Origin: Bryoerythrophyllum caledonicum
Taxonomy: Eukaryota > Streptophyta > Bryopsida > Pottiales > Pottiaceae
Reading direction: 5' to 3'
Length of the DNA stretch: 64,000 nucleotides
Assembly (NCBI GenBank): GCA_963971425.1
Contig: OZ020524.1
Span: forward strand, 21,567,022 to 21,631,021
Shown: in pieces, positions 1 to 10,525 of the stretch
Layout of the letters: each line of letters starts with the position of its first letter
Position numbering within the stretch: the first letter of the stretch is position 1
Position numbers and translations under genes: made by a program
The notes under the pieces: generated by a model
Database searches by the model: none
Seen by the model: only the letters and a program-made list of their open reading frames with translations
Told to the model about the DNA's origin: nothing

Positions 1-75
1 ACGTGGCAGTTGCAAGCCAAAGCACCTAGGAAGTGGGGTCCGTAACTTTGAATTCTAATATTTATAATAAATTAG
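1..75 (-). promoter_or_regulatory. Promoter and leader start of a minus-strand gene lying off the left edge
   Basis: A minus-strand TATA-like stretch (TTATAAAT, about 59-68) lies next to a GC-rich minisatellite (84-200). Positions 1-48 closely match 2163-2210, which sits at the same place in the promoter of the gene at 1121-2073. Both contain CACGTGGCA followed by a similar purine-rich tract. The direct duplication implies another minus-strand gene of the same cargo set beginning here and extending beyond the window. Confidence 0.5.
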
Positions 76-83
76 TGACCTAT

Positions 84-200
84 GGCGGGCGCATACGACC
101 AAGAGGTGTGCGTACGCGAGAGGGCTGGGCGCGTGCGCGAGAGGGCTGGGCGCGTGCGCGAGAGGGCTGCGCGTGTACGCTGAAGGGCTGAGTGCGTAAG
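84..200. repeat. GC-rich minisatellite (unit about 22 bp, GGGCGCGTGCGCGAGA type)
   Basis: About five tandem units of alternating purine/pyrimidine GC-rich DNA, for example GGGCTGGGCGCGTGCGCGAG. It directly abuts a minus-strand TATA-like box at 59-68. It is related to the longer array at 2235-2545. Confidence 0.75.
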
Positions 201-219
201 CAAGAGGGGTGTGCCTTGA

Positions 220-440
220 ACTTGTGCCTTGAACTTGACATACAATACTCATATTTACTTATAACCTTGTGCCTTGAACTTGACATACAATACTTATACT
301 TACTTATAACCAATGACCTTGAACTTATACTTACTTATACAATACTTATACTTATACATACAATACTTAATATTTATACTTACTTATACAGTACTTATAC
401 TTACTTAGGCACACAATACTTATACTTACTTAATGATTTT
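220..440. repeat. AT-rich degenerate tandem repeat (ATACTTATACTTACTTATA type)
   Basis: Runs of ACTTATACTTACTTATAC and CCTTGAACTTGACATACAAT recur many times. The array is low complexity and I see no coding content. Confidence 0.75.
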
Positions 441-1120
441 TTGGGGAGAGCTAGTACCTTCAATTAGCATGGGAAATGATTTGTATGGCAAACTTATACT
501 CATATTATACTCATATAATATGGATAATTTGTATGGTAGAATGCCATCTCTTATCATTTGGAAGGCCGTTGCAATTAGTTACATATAGTTCAACCAAGAA
601 TAATAATGTTGCATTAATATTGGAGATTTTGTTACATCCCAAATCATTTATTATGCAAGAAAGTAACATGATTTTTATTGTTTAGTCTTATGATTTACAT
701 GATTGAGACAAAAATTTAAGTTTATTCTTCAACACATGATATAAATTCCACTACAAAAAAATTCTCGATGATACTATAGACTATTGTAGTCGGTTATCAA
801 ATATTAGACAAAAGTGAATTTAATTTATAGACTAGAGTGCATGAAGTTGTACAATCATGGAAGATCATAACACATTCATCAAATATATAATTTAAACATA
901 TACAAGACAGTATAGAACATTCACTTTATTACATTGTACAAATCAAAAAACATGCTGAACCATACAAACTTGATTAACGTCAGAGATAAACAATATTGTT
1001 TCGAACTAAAGCCATTTACAAATGTAGTGCAATTTACAAAATTCACAAGATCTATGATTTCAAAATGTTACAAAATTGCCCGTTTATCATTCATGGCACT
1101 ACTGCCATTGCTATCAAATT
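441..1120. other. AT-rich intergenic DNA without a recognisable gene
   Basis: Only short unconvincing reading frames occur. A CACTACAAAAAAA string at 749-761 resembles a CACTA terminus, but no matching inverted end was found. The stretch lies 3' of the minus-strand gene at 1121-2073. Confidence 0.5.
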
Positions 1121-2073
1121 CTACGACTTTAAAGTAAACACCAACTTCGCGTATTCCTGGATTTGATTGTCCTTTTCTTGGAGTATAGCGCGTAATTTTT
1201 GAAGTTCTTCTTTGTTGCAGTTGGCTTCTTCTACCAGATCCTTGTTTTCCTGTAAACTCTGCTGATATTTAGCAAGAGGTTGAAGATGAGCTTCTCGTCC
1301 AATTGGAACATCATCAGAAGACTCTAGGTTTTCATTGATGTTCTCATATGCAACCGCGTCCATCTCAGTTGGATCTTCTTCCTTGCCAGAATCTTCTCCA
1401 ATTGTCGGTGTTTCTTGGAGGGCAGAATCTAGCCAATGGCATTTAATAAAGCCTTCAATCTCCTTGCGAATAGTTGAGTCACACCCAGTATCTGAGTCGT
1501 CACTGGAAGTGTCAGACCACACGACTTCCTCGTTTGGAACTTCAACCTCCTTGGCCTTTTTCCCTAGAGCTTCGCCCGAAAACTTGCGCTCTATTGGTAG
1601 TGACGCCGTGGATACTGGTGTCATCTTGGAGTTTGGTTGTATTTCCATCGTCCTCCAATCGACTACTACTCCGAGTATAATCTCAGCATACACCATACGT
1701 AAAATGGATAGATTCACCTCGTTCCGGTGAACCTTTGCCGTGTTGTAGATGTGTTGGTACGCATGATGCACCGTTCTTTGAATACTTCATTGGTGCAGTA
1801 ATTTAAATTACCCTTGTCGTATTTCCGAAGTTGCGAATACCGCGAATGCGGCCACATTCGTCCCAAATGACACCAGACAATGTACTTTGCACACTGTGTA
1901 AATGTCCACGGACTTGGTACATCTCCCCAACCTTGAAATGCCTTCAGCTCACCATCGATGAATATGTGAATGCGTTTCTTCTGCTTGTGGTTGCGTACTC
2001 GTCCCGCATCACGCTGTCGTTTCTTCATTTTCTTCTCGGAAGCCCGAATCTTAGAAGGCCCACTTGAGTCCAT
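1121..2073 (-). pseudogene. RING/coiled-coil family member, N-terminal half only, frameshifted
   Basis: Starting at the ATG at 2073, the product has a Lys/Arg-rich start and then the family's N-terminal domain: a GWGDVPSPWT motif matching GWEDVPEPWT in the intact gene at 36600-38729, then WCHLGRMWP and a KERCI motif. A one-base shift near 1770 moves the frame. The second part contains VDWRTM, equivalent to KRVDWST in the paralogs, a Ser/Asp-rich acidic stretch and a terminal coiled coil, then stops at 1121. The RING domain and C-terminal domain are absent, so this is a truncated or decayed copy. Function is unknown; it is placed in the family by its domain order. The promoter and minisatellite upstream (2217-2545) match the architecture of the other cargo genes. 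Confidence 0.7.
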
Positions 2074-2216
2074 GCTTGAAACTAACGTGAAGGGGCACGG
2101 GGAGTAAAAGGGTGTCAATAGACACCGGGACCCACTTTCCAATAGTGCTTAGCAAGCAGCCGCCACGTGGCAATTGCAGGCCAAAGTGCCTGGGAAGTGG
2201 GCCCATCGTGCCACAA

Positions 2217-2235
2217 TTCCCAAACTTATAGCAAG
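2217..2235 (-). promoter_or_regulatory. TATA box of the minus-strand RING-family gene
   Basis: Reading leftwards, GCTATAAGTTTGGG lies just beside the minisatellite at 2235-2545. About 145 bp separate it from the ATG at 2073. Confidence 0.6.
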
Positions 2236-2545
2236 GCGCGCATGCCCCCCGTACGCCGCGCGCGTACGAGATGAGACGGTCTTGCGCGTACCAATCATGG
2301 TCTCGGAAGGAGGAACGAAATGGCCGGGCACGTGCGAATGGGGCCGGGCACGTGCGCTTCAGGGTCGGGCGCGTGCGCTGTGAGGCCGGGCGCGCGCGAA
2401 TGGGGGCCTGGCGCGCACGAACAATGGCAGTGCGCGCGCGAATGCAGACCGGGCGCGTGCGCTTTGAGGCCGGGCACGCCCAAGCAGTGGCCGGGCGCGT
2501 GCGCTGTGAAGCCGGGCTCGCGCGAACAGGGACCATGGAAAGTTC
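2235..2545. repeat. GC-rich minisatellite, about ten units of 21-22 bp
   Basis: Units have the form CCGGGCRCGTGCGCNNNGAGG. The array ends beside the TATA box of the gene to its left. The alternating CG/TG sequence could adopt Z-DNA. Reading frames on both strands inside it are repeat artefacts. Confidence 0.85.
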
Positions 2546-2737
2546 TGTTCTTGCAAATTTGATTATCTTGAATGTTACAAACTAATTTCAATGTTTCTAA
2601 GGAGATGCAAGCAATGGGTTAATGCTTTAAAGACGTCCTTATATTCATATTGCACATGCAAATTTTGCAACATACAAAATGGTTACAAATGCTACCGTGC
2701 TTTCATCTTGCATTCTATTTGCCTACACTCCACTTCA
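2546..2737. other. Short AT-rich spacer
   Basis: No gene or repeat recognised between the minisatellite and the C-terminal coding fragment. Confidence 0.4.
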
Positions 2738-2859
2738 TCACGCATCGGCTCCGCTTGGTTCACCACTTCCTGAGGCCCCATCATGCAGCAATTTACGAGC
2801 CGCTTGCGTCCTCCGGTGAGGCCCATCCACGTTTACCAGAGCACGTAACATTTCGGAGT
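2738..2859 (-). pseudogene. C-terminal fragment of another RING/coiled-coil family protein, cut by the assembly gap
   Basis: The minus-strand frame ends with a segment containing VDGPHRRTQAAR, which resembles DEDGPARRTRSAS at the C-terminus of the copy at 3243-5449, and stops at 2738-2740. The rest of the gene would lie in or beyond the N gap. Only about 100 bp separate the gap from the hAT terminus at 3161, so sequence is probably missing from the assembly here. Confidence 0.5.
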
Positions 2860-3059
2860 NNNNNNNNNNNNNNNNNNNNNNNNNNNNNNNNNNNNNNNNN
2901 NNNNNNNNNNNNNNNNNNNNNNNNNNNNNNNNNNNNNNNNNNNNNNNNNNNNNNNNNNNNNNNNNNNNNNNNNNNNNNNNNNNNNNNNNNNNNNNNNNNN
3001 NNNNNNNNNNNNNNNNNNNNNNNNNNNNNNNNNNNNNNNNNNNNNNNNNNNNNNNNNNN
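2860..3059. other. Assembly gap of 200 N
   Basis: Exactly 200 unknown bases, a typical placeholder length. True gap size is unknown. Confidence 0.99.
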
Positions 3060-3161
3060 ACGCAACTGTCTGCCAAAAAGTGTTGTCCGTCCTGTCCGTC
3101 CGTCCTACTGTCCGTCCGTCCGCTGTCTTTGGGCCCCTGTCCGTCTATGTAGACAACCCTG
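3060..3161. mobile_element. Right terminus of a giant hAT element (subterminal GTCCG repeats plus TIR)
   Basis: The sequence has repeated GTCCGTCC motifs, then ends in GTAGACAACCCTG at 3161. The same final ten bases end the complete giant hAT at 45811 and the fragment at 52458. Confidence 0.65.
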
Positions 3162-3242
3162 CTCATGGCCACGCTCGCAAAAATGAATAAAGAAGAACGA
3201 GACAAGAGTCGACTACAATCGGGAAACAAATAGTGGAAGAGG

Positions 3243-5449
3243 TTGCACGTGCTTCGAAATCTAGTAAAACTAGCTTTTAAAGGTTGGGAAGAAGTTCTGG
3301 AGCCATGGAGTTTCGAGGATTGTGCAAACTTCATCGAGTGGTGCCATATCAACAAGGCTTTTCCAGAGGAGCGACACAATTATCACCGATGCTTTCACAA
3401 GGAAAATTTATGGAAGTGCACCGACAAGGCGTTCAAAAATCGGTGCATTGAAGCATACCAGGTGTTGTACGACATCTTTTATGTCAAACGCAATGAAGTA
3501 CTCTCTTCCTTACGTGAGGTGTCTACGCGAAGGTAAAGTTGGGCAAGAGGGTGGATTGGTCCACCTTAAAAGCCATGGGAGATAGCATAAAAGTTCCTTC
3601 TCCGGCAAATGGATTGATTCCAATGAGGACACGGAGGTATCCAGAAGGCGGATTGGGCATATTGATGGCAAAGACTGAACCAGTCCACACGTACAAGACC
3701 AATCCCTCAATCACGGATACAGACTTTGACGGATCCCACGTTCCAATCACAACGAGCTGAAGGACACAAGCGCGCATCAAACAAAGGAGGGCGGAACAGA
3801 CGGTTAACGTAGTCGTTAACGATACCATTAATGAAGTTGTAGCTTAGGTGCAATCCCCCGCGGTTGTTGATCGAACGTTAGAAGCCTCTACTCGTGCTAT
3901 TTTTGCCAACACTATCCAAACCTTGCTGAACCAATTGGAAGGGAAGAGGACAGAACTATTGTCATTGCATGATGAAGTTCACAAGTTGAGAGTTGAATTC
4001 AATGACAAAAACATTGTTATTGACCAGCAACGACGTGATATAGAGGAGCTTTGACTTGCCCTACAAGCTAGTACAATGACCACAGAAGATCGGAATCCAC
4101 GACGGGAGGAAGAAGGGCTTGTACACGTGTCAACCCAAGACGATTCATTGTCGTTTGACGAGGCCCCTACCAACGCAGAGAAAGCTATGGTCAACAAAAA
4201 AAAAAGGCGCGACGGGTGACAGCGGCAAAGAGCTCGCTAAAGCGCTTGAAGAGAATTGAAGATTACAAAGTCGCATGGATGTGTTGGTAGAACATTACTA
4301 TCAATGGAAGTTGGCCTGCGTCTTCACGGTCGATCGGTCCCGACAATTGGTGGCAGAATTCCAAAAAATCGACAACAACTATACCAACAATAACCAAGAG
4401 AGGGTGTTTGGTTTGACATTTGGAGCCTCGTAGATGATCTTTTCAAGATGGATGAAATGGCAATGGTGAAAACCACCAGTGGGCAAACAACCATCAATTG
4501 GTCCTGTTACAATTGGGATTTCAAAAAAGAGGTTTCATCCACCCTCAACCATTGGAGCAACCTCATGTTATTGTGGCCACAACCTTCGAGCTTTGTATCC
4601 GACCGTACGACTTGCTCAATTTGTCTAAACCCATTTGGTCCAGAAGGTGGGATCTATCTAGGCACTTGCGAGCACTTGTACCATCCATTTTGCTTGATTA
4701 GCTTGATGATTGTACGCCGGCGGTGCTCATTGTGCAAGGCCCCTTTTCATGAGCGATTGTACAATTTTTTTGGATTAGTTGCATACATGCCCCCACATTG
4801 GGAGTTCAATGTGATGAACGCCCCTGATCAATCACAAATGTTGGGAAAGGATTTGGTGTGGAGCTGGAAACTGAAGATGCACTCGATGGATAAGATGCAC
4901 TTCTCAAACGAGTGAGGTTGGGAAAGGGACCCGGAGCAGATTGTCCGGATGTGCAAGAATTTGATCCCGTTAAAGGACAAATACGGTCAAGGGAAACAAA
5001 ATTTCTTCTACCAATGCTTTAATGGGCATTGGGACAAGAACGAGGAGCAATTTCGATTTGGACCTAATCCACGGCAATGGTTGTGGGCCGTTGACGGAGT
5101 TTGCATCACAGACGACAACGGCGATCGCATTTCTCACGACGTTGACCAACCGGACCCGCAAGAACTAAGCCAATTATCGAAATCAGAGTGGAAAGAAATT
5201 TACCACAATGACGGAATCAACTTCTTGCTTGATGTGCACAGTCGAGGGACACGGCAAGCGCTCGACTACCTCATGCAATTCCAAATCCTAAGGACCATGT
5301 TGGATGAAGATGGACCAGCGAGGAGAACACGATCGGCATCTTGTAGACTTGTATTGGGCTCGGATGAAGACCTCGCGCTGCATGTAGGGGCACACGACAA
5401 GGAGGCAGGGGCGAGTGGCACTATTAAAAGCCCGATGAATATTCACTAG
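3243..5449 (+). pseudogene. RING-H2/coiled-coil family pseudogene, nearly full length
   Basis: Domains occur in the family order: N-terminal domain with GWEEVLEPWS and WCHINKAFPEE (3280-3480); GKRVDWST (3540-3565); a coiled coil (3850-4055); a RING-H2 finger with CSIC, GTCEHLYHPFC and CSLC spacing (about 4610-4740); then a C-terminal domain with FFYQCFNGHWD (4950-5449). All eight expected RING zinc ligands are visible. Several frame changes and stops between the blocks break the gene, and no start codon is clear. A giant hAT end at 3161 lies just upstream, so the promoter was probably displaced by that insertion. The RING finger implies a ubiquitin-ligase-like ancestor; its target is unknown. 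Confidence 0.75.
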
Positions 5450-5752
5450 GTGTATTTTTTGTTTTTGCGGTACCAAAAGACATTTTTCTTACAATGCTAT
5501 ATCTTTAAGCGTATAATGTTTTTTTTCCATTTTCGTACTACACTATGCATAGTAAAAAAATATGAATAGTAGTGTCTACTTTACTTAATAATAGTGGTGT
5601 GATTATGGATGTACTTAAGCCTCATAAGGATTTGTGCGTTTGTATAAAAAAAATGGTATGGACCAACTTTTAAACCTCCAAACATTTTTAACCCCTAAAG
5701 GACCAAGGCATTTTTGCACCAAAAACACTTCAAAACTGCTCGGCTTTAGTAT
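5450..5752 (+). repeat. Start of dispersed repeat R1 (interrupted by LTR-like element A)
   Basis: Sequence around 5640-5752, including AACCCCTAAAGGACC, resembles 33170-33380, which follows the RING gene of the giant hAT. The repeat continues at 8357 after the inserted element. Confidence 0.5.
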
Positions 5753-8351
5753 TGTGAGTGGCCAAAGTGGGCCCTCAATCTTTTTCTTCATTTTTTCGAG
5801 TTTTTTTGATAGTATTAACCCAATTTAGTTAAATTGGTGGACAACCCATCTATTAGAGTCAAATTCCTAGATTAATAGACCTAGTGCCATGATGTGACAC
5901 TAAATTTCCTATTCTTCCTCCTTCCTACTAATATGCTTGAAAGTGTAGTGGAAGTGGAATGGAAATGAAGAGAAGGATTAAAAAAAAAAAAATGGAAAGA
6001 AAAGTCCTTGGAAAATGGCTAAAATTTGAGAAATGGGTCAAAAAATATGGGAAAAATTGGAAGAGTGTCTCCTAGCAGGTAGAAGTAGTGGTAAAATTTC
6101 TAGAATTTCCCGAGTTGAATTGCTATTTTATTCTAGGGTTTGACTTGTGGATCGGCGGGTTGACCGTTCGGGAAAAATACTTAGGAACCTTCAAAAATGC
6201 TAAGGAAATTTTTGGTAGACTAATTAGGGTGCTGGGAGTCCAGCTATGTGGTTAGTTTTTGAAGTTATAAGTAAATTGCAAATCATCAGTAGATAGTATT
6301 AGATCTAGTGTAATAGTCTTTAAAAGATCAAAAGAAAAAGAAAAAGGAAAAAAGAAAAGAAAAAGGAAGTGGTTGGATGTGCTTCTCCATGCACATGCCA
6401 CATGACAATTCTTGCCACCATGGATTTAATTTTAGGGAGGCTTGTCAGGAGCAAAGCGGCGAGTTAATGCTGGTGATAAACTTAAACCATGCAAAAACGG
6501 CTGTAAGTAGCCAATCCTGCACTTCTGTGAGAGGTCATGGGCTGCCTCATTAAAACTAAGCGAGTCTTGTCGGGGAAAAAAAAGAAAAAGGCAGAGAAAA
6601 AAAAAAAAAAAAAGTGAAGGGAGGCAGCCATGCGGAATCCCTGGCGAGGAGAGCTGGAGCTCTCTGGTTTTTTGGGTGTGTGTTGTTTTTTTTTTGGGGG
6701 TGCACCGCGATCGGCGTGGGAGAGGAGCTCTTGCGAGCGAGGGAGCTGGGTAGACTCTGTTTTTTTGGGAGAGCCATTTTTTTTTGGGGTAGAGGCACCT
6801 GTGTGTGCGAGAGGAGGTTCGTGCGAGCTGGGGGACAGGGCGGTCCACGAGTCTGTGTGCGCCTGAGTGCGGGAGGTTGCGAGAGGCACCTATAAGTGTG
6901 CAAGCTGGAGATTGGGAGGCTGGGAGCTCGGTGAGGCTCCGGTGGAGAAGTGCCGGCGTCTGGAGGATTGCGCGAGACTCCTGCGAGTGTGTGTGCGAAG
7001 GGAGCTCACACGGCTGGGAGACTCTGTTTTTTATTTTGTGAGAGGGCGGTCCACGAGGGGCTGCGCTGCGATCGGCGTGTGTGAGCGGAGCTCGCGCGAG
7101 GTGCGAATTGGTAGGATCCGGAAGGAGAGCGCGCTCGAGTGCGCGAAGGCTTCGACGAGGGCTGCTGGTTTTTTTTGAAGACTCTGTTTTTGGTGGGCGC
7201 ATCTGTGTGCGCGATCGGGTGAAGGGAGGAGCTGGCACGAGCTGGAATTTGGCGTTGGAGTGCTGCGGAGAGTGCACACCTGCTTGCGCGAGGTGTGAGG
7301 TGTGGTTTCCATTTTTTTTATTTTTTTTTGTGTGCGAGGCTGTCTGTGAGGGAACTGTTCCGGAAGCGCGCCTTGTGCGGCAAGGGCGGAGCTGAGGAGT
7401 GCGCGGCAGTTGGCGATCGGAGGGTGAGAGTGCGGAATGAGTGCCGGCGTTTGTAAACGCCTCTGACCACAGGTGGTGTGTTCGGGGTGAGGGTCTATGG
7501 AGGTGGATGCGTCTGTACGAGAGATCAAGAGCCTGCGCGCGCGGTGCTATCTGGAGAGAAGGTGCTGGAGAGCTGGGAGGAGCAAGGTGTTAAAATTCCG
7601 GTGGCCGAATCCCATGCGGAAGCGCTGGTAAATTTTTGCCAGAATTAGGTATTTGGCTACAAAGTTCCATCAGAACTGAACCGGTCCACAGCCCATGGAT
7701 TCCATTTTGTATGCATAAGTTCGTCTTTGGGATCATAATGATGTGTTGAGATTGTTGGTGCATGAAAATTGCTTGTGATGGTGGTTTCTATGTCCTCGGC
7801 TTGCTGATTTTGGTTCTAAGTGGTCTATTCAAGTTGGAATTGAGTTGCTGGTCATTTTAAGAGGAATTTTTTTGGATTCGGAGTTCCGAATTAAAAGATA
7901 AAGGCTGCCGAAGTTGCTGCTCCAAAACAGAATCTGGATCAGGCCTGATTAGCCGACCTAAACTCGGAAAAATTAAATAAAAATAATAAAAATAAAATAA
8001 AATAAATATAACAAACAAAAATTAATAAAATAATAAAATAATAATAATACTAATCATAATAAATAATAACCGTAATAATTAGATAAAAAATAATTAAATA
8101 ATTATTTATACCTATTTAATTTATCCAACGTTAAGTGCTTAATTCCAAGGAAGGGTTAATCGAGTCCACTTAACGGGGTTAAAATAATAGTACTATTGGA
8201 TTCTAAATATATAAATAGATATGCCAAAGATCCAGATCCAGAAAAATTAGAATGTACAAGTTAAGAATAAGGAATGGCTTACGTGGTGCAACGATAGGAC
8301 CTTGTGGGTTTAAAAATTGATTCTCTTAGTGGGTCTATTTTTGGGCTTACA
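5753..8351. mobile_element. LTR-like element A (probable solo LTR), 2.6 kb, TSD AGTAT
   Basis: The element begins TGTGAGTGGCC and ends TTTTTGGGCTTACA, and is flanked by AGTAT on both sides (5748-5752, 8352-8356). TG...CA ends with a 5-bp duplication are the hallmark of LTR-retrotransposon integration. No internal direct terminal repeat, gag or pol was found, so it is best read as a solo LTR. A TATATAAATAG box lies 140 bp before the right end at the same place in all three copies (8208-8218 here). An A/T-rich tract at 7965-8110 and GAGCTGGAG-rich DNA at 6600-7560 are family features. Reading frames inside are low complexity and not credible genes. Confidence 0.85.
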
Positions 8352-8356
8352 AGTAT

Positions 8357-8975
8357 AATGCCTAAGAAGGGAGACAAAACCTTTTTATTTCTACATCTAA
8401 CTATAGGATCTCAATAAGTACTTCTTTGTTAATGTCCCTACAAAATTTCATAAATTTTGACCGCACGGATTGAAAGATTACAGTGTTTGAAGTCAAACAA
8501 ATGGTTCATTTTCTTCCCTGCGATTGGTGGATGAGGAGACTTTGACTTCACTTGGTATCAAATTTTTACACTACATAAGGTCTAAGCCCATTACTATTGT
8601 GTTTAGGATGATGTTAGTTCCTTATACACCAATTGATAGAGGTAGAAAAAGGATGTAGCTTATTCAAGTCAACTATGCAGTAGTAGAAGCTCAAAAATGG
8701 CCAATTGACGTTTTAGTTTTAGATACTTGATATGTTTTAGATTGATGATCCAAACGGTCAATATGAAGGTCTACACCACATATTGTTGTGGAAAAAATCA
8801 AAAGTATAAAAAGTTAAAATCTCTAAGTTTATGGTAAGACGTTTTTGTTTTTGGTACCTTGCCCGACAATGTGTGGCAATATGTGAAAATCTTTGAATTG
8901 GGTTGAAACGCTATTTTCTACTAAAGACAAGATTTCTTTTTAAATATGAAAGGAAATAATTTTCTAATCCCTTGT
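8357..8975 (+). repeat. Dispersed repeat R1, copy 1
   Basis: Shares long similarity with 33410-33965 on the same strand and with the reverse strand of 35500-36090, including GACTTTGACTTCACTT, CCAAACGGTCAAT and GCCCGACAATGTGTG. No coding capacity was recognised and the superfamily is unknown. Confidence 0.7.
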
Positions 8976-9886
8976 ATCCGCTCCAAAACTAATAGGGAGC
9001 TAATAAAGGTGTTCCATGGAGTTTGATGATTGCGCAAACTTCATCGAGTGGTGCCACATCAACAAGGCTTTCTCAGAGGAGCGACACAGCTATCACCAAC
9101 GCTTCCACAAGGCAAACCTGAAACGTTGCGTCGACGAGACGTTTAAAAATCGGTGCATTGAAGTTTACCAGGTGTTGTCCGACGTCCTATTCGTCAAACG
9201 CATCGAAGTAAATCTCTTCATTGCGTGGGGTGTTCATGCGGAGGTGTAGTTGAACAAGAGAGTGGATTGGTCCACTTTGAAGTGGATGCCATGGAAGATA
9301 AAAATTTCTCGCCCAGCATATGGAATAATTCCAATGGGATGGCGCAAGGATTCGGAAGGTGGATTGGGCAAATTCATGACTGTCATGGACGACACAACCA
9401 GCTTCGATACCGACACGTCGAGTTCAGATTCAGACTCCGACGGAACCCACGTCCAAGTCGCAAGCGAAAAGGCACAAGCACTTGGTAGGCTGAGGATGAC
9501 CAAACGAGCCTTTCACCAACGTTACCACTGACTTGGAGTATTTAAGGGTTTAGGACGTAGCAAAAAAAATTTGAACAATACTTTTGCTCTAAATATAATA
9601 TGATTTTAAAATATCCTTTTTGTTTGTAATGGTACGTTTTATTTAGAGAACTTGCACATTACATTCTACTAGAAGCTTATACTACCCCTTATGGATGGGG
9701 ACTTGCATAGCTCCCTTGTTGTTCAACACTTGATTTATTAAATTCTTACGAAACTTGAAAAGTCTCTTATTTTAACCTCCTTAATAAATTCAATATTTTT
9801 CCAATTTCCTATGTCAAGTGGTGCATTCATTTCTAGTCTCTTATGTCCGCCCCAAAACTAATAGGGAGCTAATAAAGGTGTTCCTT
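8975..9886. repeat. Direct repeats (about 45 bp) bracketing a RING-family gene fragment
   Basis: CCAAAACTAATAGGGAGC and its flanks occur at 8975-9015 and 9834-9886 in the same orientation. Between them lie the gene fragment at 9016-9531 and AT-rich DNA. The arrangement could come from a local duplication or from movement of an unrecognised unit. Confidence 0.55.
9016..9531 (+). pseudogene. RING/coiled-coil family fragment (N-terminal domain only)
   Basis: The frame starts inside the N-terminal domain (FDDCANFIEWCHINKAFSEE) and continues to a VKRIEVN motif. After a stop and frame change it continues with KRVDWST and a Ser/Asp-rich acidic segment. Coiled coil, RING and C-terminal domains are missing. 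It is closest in motif wording to the pseudogene at 3243-5449. It cannot encode a RING protein. Confidence 0.7.
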
Positions 9887-10089
9887 ATTGAAGAGCATGT
9901 CGTCAAAGGACAAAAGTCGTACTTTCCATTTAGCCTTTCTTCCTAGACATAATCTGCTTGTTATTTTAAGTGTGTCGCAATGTTGTCGGAACCAAAAATA
10001 AGGCACCCTATATTAAACCTCCACCCGCCCTATGGAGAACTGGAGTGCATAAGCACCCAAAATGCCCCAAAGGCCTCCTGCTCCTGGGT
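9532..10089. other. AT-rich non-coding spacer
   Basis: No credible gene. It contains the second copy of the direct repeat (9834-9886) and leads into a GC-rich array. Confidence 0.4.
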
Positions 10090-10235
10090 TGGGGGGACGA
10101 CCTCGCCCCCACCAGGTAGGGGCGGAGACATCTCCGCCCCTCCAGGGCAGGGGCGAGGGCATCCCCGCCCCTGCCCGAATAAGGGCGGGGACGTCTCAGC
10201 CTCTTCACGGGGACATCCCCGCCCTTGGCGCGTCA
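10090..10235. repeat. GC-rich tandem/palindromic repeat (GGGGCGGGGACRTCCCCGCCCC type)
   Basis: Alternating GGGGCGGAGACATC and CCCCGCCCCT blocks make a self-complementary GC-rich array. It lies 25 bp upstream of the TATA box of the hAT pseudogene. Similar blocks recur at 52205-52290 beside a hAT right terminus. Confidence 0.75.
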
Positions 10236-10258
10236 AGTCTCACCCGTTCTTGGTTCGT

Positions 10259-10268
10259 GTATAAAAGG
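10259..10268 (+). promoter_or_regulatory. TATA box of the hAT transposase pseudogene
   Basis: GTATAAAAGG, immediately downstream of the GC-rich array and about 260 bp before the ATG at 10526. Confidence 0.65.
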
Positions 10269-10525
10269 ATTGGGGAGGGCCGTTTGTCCTCACGCTCGTC
10301 ACCTTGGCCTCTATCCCTTGGACCCCAATTCAGTTTGAGCTCCTTGCGAGTCTACTTGGGTGGCAGGCGGCACTGGTGTGCAGCTAAGGTGATGTAAAAA
10401 TTGGTTCAAGGAGTGCACCAGCGCTATCAGAACTCATATTTTTACCCGATTCTATATTGTATCTAGCCCCGTATTTTGGCTTAGACGGGAGAAGCTGTGG
10501 GTATTTGGCATAAGCCGTGAATGCA

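Larger units (their letters stand above)
1..3161. mobile_element. Right part of a second giant hAT-type transposon (left end outside the window)
   Basis: The segment ends at 3161 with a terminus ending GACAACCCTG, the inverse of the CAGGGTTGTC that starts the complete giant hAT at 22605. The next eight bases, CTCATGGC at 3162-3169, would be one TSD copy; its partner lies off-window. Just inside the end are GTCCG-rich repeats (3085-3145). Like the complete element, it carries minus-strand genes of the RING/coiled-coil family, each preceded by a TATA box and a GC-rich minisatellite. The left end is missing and the interior contains a 200-N gap, so length and content are incomplete. Confidence 0.6.

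Noticed and set aside
749..761. CACTACAAAAAAA as the end of a CACTA element
   Set aside because: No inverse end or matching TSD was found nearby; the string is too short to stand alone.
6432..7528. Open frames of 80-280 codons inside LTR-like elements A, B and C
   Set aside because: Low-complexity products of GAGCTGGAG-type DNA, not conserved in frame between the three copies.
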